From Hysterangium stoloniferum (taxonomy: Eukaryota > Basidiomycota > Agaricomycetes > Hysterangiales > Hysterangiaceae), in assembly GCA_015178975.1 (NCBI GenBank), contig WHVD01000005.1, positions 62,001-126,000 on the forward strand: a stretch of 64,000 bases of DNA. The letters are read 5' to 3'. The position numbers were made by a program, and so were the translations under genes. This document shows, piece after piece, positions 33,124 to 45,579 of the stretch. Position 1 is the stretch's first letter. Each line of letters opens with the position of its first letter. Below the pieces are notes generated by a model, which worked only from the letters and a program-made list of their open reading frames with translations, was not told where the DNA came from and ran no database searches.

Positions 33124-34092
33124 ATGCAGAGTAGATCTCAATTAAGAAGACTATTTGCTACTATTCTCAGCCAATGCTTTCCTTCTGATCCAGCTGTACT
33201 CTGGCATGAATTCAAAGCAGACATTTGTGATGACTTGAAACACTTTCTTCAAAAACGTCTTCATCAACCAAATCAACCAGAGCCATCTGATCAGACAGTC
33301 CATGACTTTGGCCTCTTTAAGCTTGATGAAATTATTTGTACAAGTGGGAAGCCACTCTCAGAGTACCCTCATATGCCTCAATTTACAGAGCCATGGGAAG
33401 AGAGAGTGGGAAATCAATTTATCAATTAACAGAGGGGTTATGACCATGCAACTGAGCAAATAAAAGCAAATATAAATATTGAAAAGTTGAATGAGGGCCA
33501 GACGGTTGCATACAATCAAATTATGGATGCTGTCATTGCAAGGCATGAAACTGGAGTAGATAGAAAGCTTTTCTTTTTGAATAGACCTGCAGAGGCAAAA
33601 AACTCATTGTACTCTGTGTTGCCTCCTCTGGCATTGCTTCATCTATTCTGAGTGGTGGGCAGACATCTCACAGCATGTTTCAAATTCCCCTTGAAGTTGA
33701 TGAGAAATTCATCTGTACAATGAAGAAAGGTTCAGATAAGGCCAATCTAATGAAAGAGGTCAGCCTTATTATTTGGGATGAGGTTCCAATGAAGAATCAC
33801 TTTGTCTGTGAGGCAGTAGACCAGAGCCTTAGAGATATCCATAACAAGGATATTCCTTTTGGAGGCATTACAGTAGCATGGGATGGTGACTTTCAACAGA
33901 CATTTCCTGTCAGTCCTAAAGGTTCAAAAGAGGATATTATTGGTGCATGTATCTCATGGTCTCACCTTTGGAACAATGTCAGGATTCTGTTTTTGATTGA
34001 GAATATGCATGTGGATCCTACTGATCAAGAGAGTGCTGTTTTTGCTCAATGGCTTTTGGATATTGGACATGGAAAGGACATGCCTCTCTATC
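33124..34092 (+). pseudogene. Helitron copy 2 helicase, N-terminal part
   Basis: The sequence runs in parallel with copy 1 from SRSQLRRLFATILSQ onward. An in-frame TAA (33427-33429, after QFIN) replaces a sense codon present in copy 1. The Walker A region is lost as in copy 1 (RPAEAKNS). The Walker B block LIIWDEVPM lies in the frame 33675-34109. It ends at PLYH, where the GGAGG repeat is inserted. Confidence 0.82.
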
Positions 34093-34307
34093 ATGGAGGT
34101 TGTCCGTAATCATTATAATATCAAATGTTTACTAATAAAAGCAAAATTGCTACAAAACTTCATCGTTAAATATGTAGCAGTATCTATTCTGAGACTATTA
34201 TATTGTTAACAACCAACCATGAGATACAATTATCCATATTACATCTTATACAACCCATAGTTATTTAACAAATTCCATTGTATATAATTTCCTTTTTTTT
34301 ACAGATG

Positions 34308-35126
34308 TGTTACGACCGGACAATCCCGCCGGACTCTGGGCACTAACCCGTACGCCCCCATGCGCTACAAGCACCAATCGTCTGTTTATAGGATTTCCCG
34401 CCCAGACTCCGTTATGTCAAGACTCGTTACGTTCGACCTCATTATGACACATATCAGTCACCGGACTTCCCCTGGACTCTGTCCCTGTCTATGTCCATCT
34501 TCGTCCCACGCATCAGTCACCGGATCCCGCTCAGAATCCCGTCACCGCTCTATTCGAGCCCCATTCCCATTTTAGTCAAATGACCTGTCACGATTAGGAC
34601 TCCGCTCCCGCTCCGTTTCCCGTTATGGGTTATGCCTTGTCACAATTCGGACTCCGCTCCGTTCTGTCCCGTTCCTAACACCAAATTTGGTGTTTACATT
34701 TCCTGTTTGTGTTTTGTTAGTTTCGTTTTCATTATTACCGGATTAGTATGTTCATTCACTCCATGGTCTATTTAAACTGGCAGATGTTGTACATACAATC
34801 CAGTCAGAAAATTAGCTTAGATTCCCCCCTTTAATCTACTATATTTTTCCGCCCTAAAACCCTACTCTTATCAGACCGCTCGCACTAGTCGGAGCCCACG
34901 GGCCCCGGCGCATCTATCTCTCTCAACCATCTCGACCCACGACTCACGACCTACGACCTACGACTTACGACCCACGAACTCCACCCGGACTCCCCGGGAT
35001 TCCCGTCCGTCTGTTTGAAATTGGACAACACGATCTAGCGAGGGCGCAGCCTATAAGCTGAAGCCAAGTCCTACCGGATATCCCGCGGGTTTCTCCGGAG
35101 ACCCGGCCTGTGTGTGTATCCTAACA
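34308..35126 (+). mobile_element. Solo LTR, family A (gypsy)
   Basis: It starts TGTTACGACCGGACAATCCC and ends GTATCCTAACA, with a perfect 5-bp duplication AGATG (34303-34307 and 35127-35131). The empty site is visible in copy 1 near 10795 (TTACAGATGCCTACT). It is the same family as the LTRs of the gypsy element at 36998-56728, including the GGGCGCAGCCTATAAGCTGA box. Confidence 0.92.
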
Positions 35127-35343
35127 AGATGCCTACTAATACTTTTATTAGTACTTTGTTTTTTAAAAGTTGTAATGTAGTTATTTCCATGTAAAATATG
35201 TAAAATATTATTGGAAACTTTTCATATTACAGCTGTCTTTATTAAGTAAAACCCCCTATATATTCTGGGTATGTTGAATCAAGTAGAAATCTGTTCAGAT
35301 TGACAGATCCATTCCAAAGTAATACATATATATTTAGAGGTGC

Positions 35344-36066
35344 TGTTACGACCGTGTCGTAACCCTTCGCAAACCGATGGCCCCCGATGGAATACCCTCG
35401 TTATACGTCTCCGACAATACAACACCTCGGAAGCCGTCGGACCCCCGACGCTGACGTATGCTCTCTGGTCAATCAAACCCGACTACGCCTTTCTGTCTGG
35501 TTATGTTTTGATATGTCCTTTTCATCATGTTGATCCGTCTCATCTTATGTTCCACATATGTCTAACTATATTTGTAGTCCTCGAACTATTTCCTTTTATC
35601 ATAATTTCCATTCTCGGTTATCATCGGCCTCCGAACTAATCATAAACTTCCTGTTCCTAGTCAAGCTTATTGTTAATGCCGTTTTCCGCCCTCCTCCCCA
35701 TTAGTACTTTCTAGACGCCTGTTACTTGTATATGAACTCACTGTAATTGTAGTTACTAGGCAATCAGAATATCGACTCAGAATACCCTCATACGTCTGTA
35801 GCAGTCTCATACTAGGAGAATCTCTCTTCCGCCTTCGCGTGCGCTCGCCCACTCTCGGCCCCGACCCCTTGGCCCGACACCTGACTTGTCCTTCGGTTCC
35901 GATCGGTATCTTGCCGAAAAGTTCTTCTTAGGATTTAGTCTTCGCCTGTCCGAAATTTAAGGACAACCTACGGATATTTGCGAGGGCGCAGCATATAAGC
36001 TGAAGCCAAGTCCTTCCGATCGGTCCCCGTCGGCCACCGACATTAGTCAGTTTCTAGTTCTTAACA
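35344..36066 (+). mobile_element. Solo LTR, family G
   Basis: It starts TGTTACGACCGTGTCG and ends CTTAACA, flanked by GGTGC (35339-35343) and GGTAC (36067-36071), a 5-bp duplication with one change. It shares the box GGGCGCAGCATATAAGCTGA with families A, B and C, implying related gypsy lineages. The empty site in copy 1 reads AGAGGTGCCAATG. Confidence 0.88.
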
Positions 36067-36329
36067 GGTACCAATGATATACATATGCATGGAATGGACT
36101 ATCTAAAGGTATCTATTTTTTTTAAAGTATTAGTGTTTCAAACTACTATTTTTTTTCATTGTCTACTCATGTCCAGAATGATTCTTTAGTTTGTAATGTA
36201 CAAGAGAGTTTAAAACTTTCAAAAAGTTTTAAAAACCAAATTGTGTTTGAATCACATCCCAGATGTTTAAATGACCTTTAGAGTATATTAGAATTTGGTA
36301 TACTTAATAGTTTTCAGATATCCTCCCAT

Positions 36330-36997
36330 ATGTTTAAAATCCCTGAACACATGCTATGTGGACCAACAGTGGATGATTTAGTCTCAAGTATTCATCCAAA
36401 TATACATGATCCTGAGGTTCTTACCAATGAGTTTTTCTTGGAGCAGGCCATTCTCTGTCCTCGAAATTCAGATGTAGATCAAGTCAATGACATGCTCTTT
36501 GAAAAATTTCCAGGGATTAGGCAAACCTACCACAGTGCAGACAGTGTCAAAGGTGGAGGGGATGAGACATGATATCCTCCTGAGTACTTAAACTCAATCA
36601 ACTTTGGAGGATTGTCACCAAGTAAATTGCATTTGAAACCTGGAGTGCCATTGATGTTGCTTCAAAACTTGGATCCAGGACAAGGACTCTGTAATGGAAC
36701 AAGACTGCAGTTAATACAAATGACTCACAGAGTACTTCAAATAAAGATCATTACAGGACCTTCAGCAGGAGAGCTGGCATTCATCCCTCGAATAACAATT
36801 ATTCCAACTACAAAACAAGTGCCATTTGAACTGCATCGTCGGCAGTTTCCAGTCAGGCTAGCATTTTCTATGACTATCAGGAAGTCACAGGGTCAATCTT
36901 TAAAATTAGTTGGATTGGATCTGCATAGTCCTGTGTTCTCACATGGACAGTTTTATGTTGGTGTTTCAAGAGGGACAAATTGGGGAAGAGTGAAAAC
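36330..36997 (+). pseudogene. Helitron copy 2 helicase, C-terminal part
   Basis: The protein resumes as MFKIPEHMLCGPTVDDL and runs to WGRVKT. A TGA at 36570-36572 (after GGDET) breaks it. Compared with copy 1, a Ser-to-Arg change alters FSMTISKSQGQ to FSMTIRKSQGQ. The gypsy element interrupts at 36998; the last codons and the region after the stop continue at 56729-56795. Confidence 0.83.
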
Positions 36998-37050
36998 TGT
37001 TACGACCGGAAATCCCACTGGACTCCAGGCACTAACTTATACACACCCAC

Positions 37051-38706
37051 TGTTAAGTTCCCGAACAAAAGGCTCCACGGAGGTTTCTCCGGTCACTATA
37101 TTCCGAACACACACTCTCCGGGTAATAGTCCAATGGACTCCCCGGGTAATAGGTCCAGGGAAAGTTCCGGGGATATTAGTAGTACAAGGGAGTGAGGTGT
37201 GTCAGAATAGTTACCAGAGAACAGGTAACGACTGAGATGGACTTGGCTTCAGCTTATAGGCTGCGCCCTCATACACTCATTCGGGCGTCCATATTTCGAA
37301 CTGACAGAATGCATGCAAGGAGATATAGATTCCGGAGTTCCCGTGGGAGTTCCGGGAATCAAGCATGCAGACAGACAAGAGGACTAGAGACTGGGATCGA
37401 AGGGAAACTTGTTCAAGGGTCAAACTTGTTTGGGGGAAAACTAGTTCGAGATTGAAACTGGATTCTAAGTACATGAATATAGCAGACTTATATAGACTGT
37501 GAAATGTAATAATACCAAATCTGGGATTAATGAGAGGCAGAACTATTAAACATAAAACGAAACAAGTAAATACTAAACTGGGAATTAGGGATGTGTTACG
37601 ACCCGTTCCTGGATGTTTCAATATCTGACTTCCGGTCTCCCACTCCCAACTTCCGATCCCCGACTTCCGACTTTCGACCTCCGACTACGGAACATCATAG
37701 TTACCGTATCATCCGCATTCTTCCCTTGTTCCGCATTTGGTAATTTGTCCATTGACAAGTATTCACTCGTTTGTTTGTTATATTCCCGTTACGGAATATT
37801 GCCTTCCTAATATGTCTTATTGTATTTCCGTTTTAAGAACACTTCCGTTTCCATCTTATTATGGTCTTAGTTTGTAGTACAATAACGAGCAGACTTATAT
37901 TAGTTTCTGCGAATTTGTACTTTATCTTAGATCTGATATCGACTTAGTTTCTTATTCCTCCTCCCGTCTTTCTGTACGCTCGATATTCGGAACTCTTCGG
38001 AACTCTGAATATCCGTAACTCCCATCATAAGTCTCACCTCCGAAATTAAGGACATTGAGCGTTTGCGTAGAGGCGCAGCACATAAGCTGAAGCCGACGTC
38101 CTGACCCTATCTAGTAGTTCCCGACTTCCCGGTGACTTCCCGATAGTTCCGGAATAAGTTCCTGACACGGCACTTAACAGGATGGAATGGAACGGGAGCG
38201 GAGAATGAATCATGACAGGTCATTTAACCATAACTGGAGCGGGGTTCAGTTAGAGGGGTTCCGGAAGTCCGGTCGGAGTCCGGTGACTTGGTGCACAAGA
38301 TAGTGTCGGGTATAGACAGGCTTGATGTGCAGGAGGTCCAGTGGAGTCCAGTGGGTTTTCCAATGATGGTGTGTGAGACGCAGAGACAGATAACAGGAGC
38401 GGGGTTCTATGCTCTGTTAGAGGGGTTCCAGGAGTCCTGTCAGAGTCCGGTGACTGGTACATAAGACACAGAGTGTCAGGTGTATGTAGGGTGGATTCCG
38501 GAGTCCGGTGGAGTCCGGGGACTGGTGTATGAGACATAGAGGGTTAGGTGCAGACAGGCGGGGTGTGTATAGAGAGTCAGGCATAAACAAGTTGACGTGC
38601 AGGCTCCTGTGGGAACTCCGGTTGTAACTATACAATATAGAGGGTTGGGAGCATGTAGGACGGGGTCCAGGGGCCCAGAGGCCGGCGGGTTTTCCGGTTC
38701 CTGACA
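37051..38706 (-). mobile_element. Solo LTR-B, inverted, nested in gypsy 5' LTR
   Basis: On the plus strand it starts TGTTAAGTTCCCGAAC and ends CCGGTTCCTGACA, the inverse of the LTR-B at 4036. It is flanked by CCCAC (37046-37050) and CCCGC (38707-38711), a 5-bp duplication with one change. A family-C LTR is inserted within it. Confidence 0.88.
37594..38179 (+). mobile_element. Solo LTR-C nested in LTR-B
   Basis: It starts TGTTACGACCCGTTCC and ends CACTTAACA, with a perfect duplication GGATG (37589-37593 and 38180-38184). At 586 bp it is the uninterrupted version of the LTR-C at 1425-2422. It is the third nesting level inside a gypsy element that is itself inside a Helitron. Confidence 0.92.
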
Positions 38707-39837
38707 CCCGCACCCTATATGCACCCATTATCAGTTTACCAGAATTCCCACTGGACTCTGTATGTCAGACTCGTCTTCATTACATTGTGTTTCAGTCACC
38801 AGAAAACCCACCAGACTCCATCTCTGTCTATGTCCGACCTCATCCTGCACATCAGTCACTGGACCCTGCTCAGAAAATCCATCATCTCTCTAACTGAGCC
38901 CCATTCCCATTTTAGTCAAATGACCTGTCACAATTTGGACTCCACTCCCGCTCTATTTCCCATTATGGTTTATGATTTGTCACTATTTGGACTCCACTCT
39001 GTTCCGTCCTGTTCCTAACACCAATTTGGTGTTTACTATTCCCGTTTCATGTTTTGCTCATTTCGTTTCATAATTACTGGATTTGGTATGACATTCACTC
39101 CATGGTCTATTTAAACTGGCAGATGTTGTACATAAAATCCAGTCAGAAATCAGCTTAGATTCCCCGCAGTAATCTAATACATTTTCCGCTCTAAAACCCT
39201 ACTTGAATCACACCGCTCACACTAGTCAGAGCCCACAGGCTCCGGTGCATCTATCTCTCTCACCAATCTCGACTCATGACCCACAACCTCCAACCTACGA
39301 CCCCTTGACCCATGACCACTGGCCAGACTCCCTGGGATTCCCATCCATCTGTCTGAAATTGGACAACACAATCTAGCAAGGGCGCAGCCTATAAGCTGAA
39401 GCCAAGTCCTACTGGGGGTTTCTCTGGAGACCTGCCCTGTACGTATCCTAACAGTATTTTCTGACTAAGACTCACAGATTGTTTTCAATATGCCACCAAG
39501 AACGAAAGCGAATGCACAGGCATCATTACCTGGACTGTCGACTCTTCATTCCCCATTAACTTTGTATACCAGTCAGATGCTTGCGAACCAGTTGGAACCC
39601 ATGGAAGAAGCCTGTATTGAAGAAGTCCCAGAAACCCAGGACAAATCCAAGCACGAGGATGAATCTGTGGCTCCCGACAAGGGCAAAGGTGTTGAAAATC
39701 CTCCACCTAGTCAATGACCGCACTTGGGGGATCCTACTTCTGAATTTTTAGCAGGTACTATGGATAAATTTATGACACACCTGCTCAAAGAATGAAAGAA
39801 AAAGGAACAAGAACCTCCATGGTCAAAAGTCAATGTG

Positions 39838-41475
39838 TAATGTATTAGGCTTATTTTAATATTATTTTCTGGAAAAAGGAGTCCAATGCTCTATCAAAGT
39901 GTGCAAATACTCAATTCACTACAAGGTAAAATAATTTTAAGTATTTGACATTAATCAGTGGCAGCCTTAATAGACTTAGAACCCCTGAAGTCAAGAGTTT
40001 ACTTGAATATATGCACCCTACTTTGCAAAGAAGGTTTTGAGAGCTGCTTGTGCAAGCTTGTTCTTTTTCTGTGATAACAACTACTAAAATAAGAATAACA
40101 ATTTACTGATTCCAAAGCTAGATTTAACTTCAATGCTAGCTAGTTTATATATATTTTATACTATTTGTCAAACAGTAAAAATATTTATAAACAGGTCAAA
40201 AGATTAGATATAGAAGAAAACACTATTTGGCTAATATATGCTTTATTTACACTAACCTACAGGGTCTACAGTGATACTAACTTATCAGGATCTTAATGTA
40301 GTCTTAGGATCTTGCAAGGATATTCTCAGTATTTATTTATGTGAATATGCTTTACTGATTCACAATAAATGAGCAAGGGAACAGGGATTATTTGTAATGT
40401 AATAATCAGTCAAATTACTCAACAAGAGGTGACTGAAGTTTTAGATTACAAATAACAAGAAATGTAACAAGGATTATTTGCAATGTAATAATCAGTCAAA
40501 TTACTCAACAAGAGGTGACTGAAGTCTTAAAGTACAAATAACAAGATATGTAACAAGCAGTCAAATTACTCAACAAGAGGTGACTGTAGTACAAAGGATT
40601 AATACCAAATTACTCAACAAGAGGTGGCAGGGAATCCTGATTGGTAGAATTACTGTAAAATTACTCAACAAGAGGTGACAGGGAATCCTAGGTGCCAGAT
40701 GCTCAACTAAGAGGTGGCAATAAACTGCTTGCTACAGTGACACACAGATGTTGTATAAATGGATTGATAAAATTGGTTATATTTCATGGCTGGAGCAGAG
40801 CTCCTTATATACACTGAGATCTGAGACATTTAGAGACATATTGAACTTTATTTCTATCCTAATTTAGCTATTTTACTTGGAATGTTTTAGACATTTCCAC
40901 CATTCTCTGTTGTAGCATATATGATGACATAATATATGACATAATATTCCCAGATGCGCGTGTGACACCTGTCGCGCCTTTTGTGACTGTCGCGCGCCCC
41001 TGTGACTGTCGCGCGCCCTTGTGACTGTCGCGCACTCTTGTGACTGTCGCGCGCCCTTGTGACGACTGTCACTCGTTGTGACGACGGTCACTCGTTGTGA
41101 CGACGGTCACTTGTTGTGACGACCGGTCACTTGTTGTGACGACCGGTCACTTGTTGTGACGACCGGTCACTTGTTGTGACGACCGGTCACTTGTTGTGAC
41201 GAACGGTCACTTGTTGTGACAACTATTCCCGCGCATTGTGTAATAAGCGCCAGGTGGCCGGTTTTGAAGATATATAGTTAAAAAAGAATAAAAGTAGAAA
41301 TTTCGTAGCTCCCTCAATTTATAAGATAAAAATGCAAACTAAATTGCATAAATTCAATATAAATTAAGAGAATATTGTACAATTTTATAATCGCGATATA
41401 AATACATTTAGAAGCCTTTGTTAAGAATTTCGTCTTTGGGGAAATTGCGAAAAATAGAAAAACCCTTTAAAATAC
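39838..41475 (-). repeat. Repeat E, second copy, inverted in gag
   Basis: It matches, inverted, the segments 13998-14356 and 969-2641 without the LTR and Tc1 insertions. It holds the CTCAACAAGAGGTG minisatellite at about 40380-40720 and a CpG-rich palindromic minisatellite at 40960-41225. The right border is placed where gag coding resumes. No coding region is recognised. Confidence 0.6.
40960..41225 (+). repeat. Palindromic CpG-rich minisatellite
   Basis: The first part repeats an 18-bp unit TGTGACTGTCGCGCGCCC about five times. The second repeats a 20-bp unit GTGACGACCGGTCACTTGTT about eight times, each containing the near-palindrome GTGACGACCGGTCAC. The surroundings are AT-rich and CpG-poor, so this block stands out. 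It is not present in the parts of repeat E seen at 969-2641. Confidence 0.85.
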
Positions 41476-42579
41476 ATGACACAATGCTCTGGAACCCTTC
41501 ATGGGTTCCAACCCAAACAAGCTCTCTACTTTCCTCATGCAATGTTGCTTCAATTTCTGCAATTGATCTGCTGCATTCTCCATGGACTCCTGAAAAGTCA
41601 ACTACGCCCTTTCATACTTGTTGGGATCCACGTTGAAATGGTTTGAACTGGCGTTTAGCAGAATTTCCGAGGAAGAGCTGCTTTGGCTTGAAAATTAGGA
41701 TGCTTTGTTGACGAGCTTGAAACCAACTTTGGCCCATATGACCTGACAGGAGAAGCTGAGAATAGTCTCACAAATTAGTCTCACAAATATTCGTATGAAG
41801 GACACGCAGCACATCACGGACTACATTGTCCAATTCAATAATCTTGCAGCTTGTTGTCAGTGGGGCGATCCTGCTCTCTGCCACCAATTCTATGCCGGTC
41901 TGCCATCCCGCCTTAAAGACGAAGTCTCGAAAGGAGAAGATGGCAAGCCAAAAACCCTGTCCCGTATGCACCTCAAAGCTCAAAATGTGGATGCATGTTA
42001 TTGGGAATGTCATGTGGAAGTTGCCCACGAGACCTCCGTGGACAAAGTAAACAAGTCCACAGCCAATAAAAACAACAACAACAACTCATCAACCAGCAAC
42101 CAAAACTCCACACAATCTGACAAGAAGAAAAATAAAAAGTCTTCAAACAACAACAACAACAACAAGGATAATAACAAGGGTCAACAGTCTGGCAAGCAAG
42201 CTGGAAAACCCGACCTCTCAGGCAAACTCAGACCCAATGGCAAATTGACCCCACAGGAAAGACAATGTCGCATGGACAATGACCTCTGTCTCTTGTGTGG
42301 AAAACCCGGTCATCGAGTCCCGGAATGTCTGCTGGCAAAAGCAAACTCTTCAAAAGGTCGATGTAAGACTGGTATCTGCTGCAGGTGCAGACAGACACTA
42401 GAATGAGTGATGGGGAATAAACCACTACTGTATTATAATCCACATGTATAGAATATATACAAGTGGAGAACAATGGAATGAGCACAATAGGAGTGAGAAC
42501 AAGGGGAGTGGAACAATGGGAAATGGTGAACAATGGGATCAAATATTACCAAATCACAGTGTAGGGAGTCTCACTCCCT

Positions 42580-44890
42580 TACATCGAACATCCAAGGCCT
42601 CCATGGAAACCCCGTCGAAGGGCTACCGACTCAAAAAAAGAGTAAGCAACCCCGTGGACTCTGCACGGGTTGGAGGTTGCGTTGCCTCTCCACGCATTCA
42701 AGAGTTTACCCATCTCAATGCATCTGCTCTTTCACATTCTGATTCATTTTTCATTAAACTTATGTCTAATATGATCCCGAAATTTGTTTTTTCAGCTCTT
42801 ATAGGTTCAGGCTCAACTCATTGTTTTTTAGATACAAAATTCATGCAAAACAATTTGTTATCAACTTATTCGATAAATCCCATTGGCCTCCACCTCTTTG
42901 ATGGCACAAGTAATTTGATCGTTACCCAAGCTTGTGATTTATCCATCTGTTTCCCATGTGGAACATCTCATTTGGTTACTTTCTATGTGACCCAGTTAGA
43001 CTCAAGTTGCTCGGTGGTCCTAGGACATAACTGGCTTACCGGCTACAATCCATTGATTGACTGGATAGCTAACAGTATAACATTCTGGACTCCCATGGCA
43101 GCCGAGGAAACTGCACCCGACCCGGCCTCCATGGCACCCATGGCCTTCCCGGCACCTGCAGTCTCGAGGACTCCGATGATCCCTATGGCACCCATGGCTT
43201 CCCCGGAACCCATGGCACCTCCACCTATTTCTCTGATTAATGCTGCAGCTTTTATTAGGGCTTCAAAAATGGATGGGTCCCAGGTGTTCACTATCAACTT
43301 AAAAATTGATGAAGCAACTGGACATTTTTCAACCCTGGTATCCAAATCTGAGCAAGCCACTGACCTAGAAGGCATCCCGGAGAAATATCATGACTTCACA
43401 GATGTTTTTAGCAAGCGAAAAGCTGACCGGCTTCCGCCTCACAGAGAATATGACTCAAAAATCGATCTTGAAGACGGTGCCCAGCCACCCTTAGGACATA
43501 TCTATCCACTCTCATCCATGGAACTTTCTGCAATCCACGATTTCCTGGATGAACATTTGTCCATAGGCTTTATCTGACCCTCAAAGTCTCCTTTTGGAGC
43601 ACCTGTTCTGTTTGTCAGAAAAAAGGATGGATCCCTTAGACTCTGTGTTGATTTTAGAGGCCTCAATGCTGTCACCAAAAAGGATAAGTATCCACTCCCA
43701 CTCATATCTGATCTGCTCGATGCTCCGTGGAATGCCCGGATTTACACCAAAATAGATCTCAAAAAAAAAACACGCCTATCATTTGGTCTGGATTGCCATG
43801 GGTGAGGAATGGAAAACCACTTTTAGAACCCATTATGGGGCCTTTGAGTGGTTGGTGATGCCCTTTGGACTCACCAATGCTCCATCTGTTTTTCAGTGTT
43901 TTATCAATGACATTTTCTCTGACATGCTCGATGTATGTGTCATTGTTTACTTGGACAACATTCTTATCTACTCCGAGAATCCCATGTAACATGACAAACA
44001 AGTCCATGAAGTTCTCCGGAGACTCAGACAACATGGTTTATTCGTGAATGGTAAAAAATGTACTTTTGACATGGACTCCATGGAATACCTGGGTTTCATC
44101 ATGGGACCCAATGGACTCCGCATGGATGAAACTAAAGTGCAAGTCATCAAAGATTGGCCTGAACCCTGAAAAGTTAAAGATATGCAATCCTTCCTTGGCT
44201 TTGCCAATTTTTACAAATGGTTTATCCACAGATATTCCAACATCATGGTACCCCTTACCATCTTATGCGCAAGGATACTCTGTGGAATTTTAATGATAAG
44301 TGTCAAAAAGCTTACAATCTTTTAAAAAAATCTTTTTCTTCAGCTCCTATTCTGTCACATTGGAAACTGGACTTCCCGCTCATTGTTGAAACGGACACTC
44401 CAGATTATGTGTTTGGAGCCATTCTGTCTATCCAGGACTCTGGTGGAGAAGTCCACCCTGTGGCTTTTCTGTCCCAGACTTTCACCAGAGCAGAGCTCAA
44501 CTATGATGTTCATGATAAGGAACTCCTGGCAATCTTTTCAGCTTTCAAAGTGTGGTGTCACTATTTGGAAGGCTCGGGAACTCCTATTGACATTGTAACA
44601 GATCACAAAAACCTGGAATACTTTTCTACCACAAAACGTTTGAGCTGCCGGCAGGCCCGCTGGTCTGAATATCTATCTGCCTTCAACATGATTATCCGCT
44701 TTTGACCCGGCCGTCTTGGCGGCAAACCCGACGCTTTAACTAGACAATGGAACATCTATCCTAAAGAGGGGAGCAACGACTATGCCATGGTAAACCTGCA
44801 CAACCTGAAACCTATTTTCACGAATCAGCAACTTACCACATCGGTCCGTGCAACTTTCCTAGTACATCCCATTGTCCGTGGAATTATCAT
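42580..44890 (+). pseudogene. Gypsy pol: protease, RT, RNase H (inactivated)
   Basis: The protease region (frame 42444-43577) has FSALIGSGSTHCFLD near 42790, where the catalytic Asp of DSGS is Gly, then the flap-like VVLGHNWLTGYNPLIDW. Reverse transcriptase follows: DFTDVFSKRKADRLPPHREYD, a TGA after SIGFI (43575), [35 protein letters not shown], then [10 protein letters not shown], where the YxDD catalytic pair is changed to YLDN (about 43955). RNase H (44217-44705) has LIVETDTPDYVFGAIL and ELNYDVHDKELLAI. Several stops are TGA or TAA where CGA or CAA would fit, consistent with C-to-T decay. The frame is cut at 44892 by the 7-kb element. Confidence 0.87.
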
Positions 44891-44891
44891 T

Positions 44892-45566
44892 GGAGGGTGT
44901 TTATAATTACTATAATCTCAAATATTTACTAATAAAAGTCTTATTTTTACAAAACTCCATCTTTAAATAGTGATATCTATTCTGAAACAATTATATCATC
45001 AAAAAACAACCATCAGAAATAGTTCTCCATATTACATCTTATACAACCCATAGTTATTTAACAAATTCTATTGTATATAATTTCCTTCCTTTTACAGATG
45101 TCTACTAATACTTTTATTAGTACTTTGTCTTTTAAAAGCTGTAATGTAGTTATTTCCTAGTAAAATATATGAGATGTCATTGGAAATTTTTCATCCTATG
45201 GCCTTCTTTATTAAGTGAAATTACCTATATATTCTGGGTATGTTGAATCAAGTAGAAATCTGTTCAGATTGACAGATCCATTCCGAAGTAATACATATGT
45301 ATTTAGAGGTGCCAATAATATACATATGCATGAAATAGACTATCTAAAGGTATCTATTTTTTAAAAGTATTAGTGTTTCAAACTACTAATTTTTTTTATT
45401 GTCTACTTGTGTCCGGAAAGATTCTTGGGTTTGTAATGTATGAGAGAGTTTAAAACTTTCAAAAAGTTTTAAAAACCAAATTATGTTTGAATCACATCCC
45501 AGATGTTTAAATGACCTTTAGAGTATATTAGAATTTGGTATACTTAATAGTTTTCAGATATCCTCC
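44892..45566 (+). repeat. Left 675-bp direct terminal repeat
   Basis: It starts GGAGGGTGTTTATAATTACT and ends TTTTCAGATATCCTCC; the two ends form a short imperfect inverted repeat (GGAGG/CCTCC). By eye it is identical to 51218-51892. It is AT-rich and has no gene. Single copies occur at 10589, 34095 and 53320. Confidence 0.93.
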
Positions 45567-45579
45567 TACTGGAAGTTTA

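Larger units (their letters stand above)
34095..36326 (+). mobile_element. Solo GGAGG repeat in copy 2, split by two LTRs
   Basis: The same insertion as in copy 1 sits at the same codon with the same CAT duplication (34092-34094 and 36327-36329). It is divided into three pieces by solo LTRs at 34308-35126 and 35344-36066; without these it is about 690 bp counting the duplicated targets. It shows the GGAGG element was present before the Helitron copies separated. Confidence 0.85.
36998..39453 (+). repeat. 5' LTR (family A) of gypsy, split by nested LTRs
   Basis: The LTR starts TGTTACGACCGGAAATCCC at 36998, is cut at 37050 by LTR-B, resumes at about 38707 and ends GTATCCTAACA at 39453. The box AGGGCGCAGCCTATAAGCTG is near 39380. 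The rejoined LTR would be about 800 bp, like the solo LTR at 34308. Confidence 0.85.
39490..42400 (+). pseudogene. Gypsy gag, interrupted by repeat E
   Basis: Gag begins MPPRTKANAQASLPGLSTLH at 39490 and runs as a charged N-terminal region to about 39837, with TGA stops inside. Repeat E interrupts. Gag resumes near 41475 (SNPNKLSTFLMQC, capsid-like) and continues in the frame 41795-42406. That frame has HITDYIVQFNNLAACCQWGD, an Asn/Lys-rich linker, and a CCHC zinc knuckle CLLCGKPGHRVPEC at about 42295-42336. The knuckle binds nucleic acid in the virus-like particle. After SSKGRC a foreign stretch (about 42390-42560) breaks the link to protease. Confidence 0.8.

Noticed and set aside
41080-41225. 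CRISPR-like array
   Set aside because: The 20-bp units are contiguous with no unique spacers, so it is a minisatellite. The context is eukaryotic.
42444-42580. N-terminal part of the 377-codon protease frame
   Set aside because: It covers foreign sequence inserted between gag and protease. Gypsy similarity begins only after about 42580.
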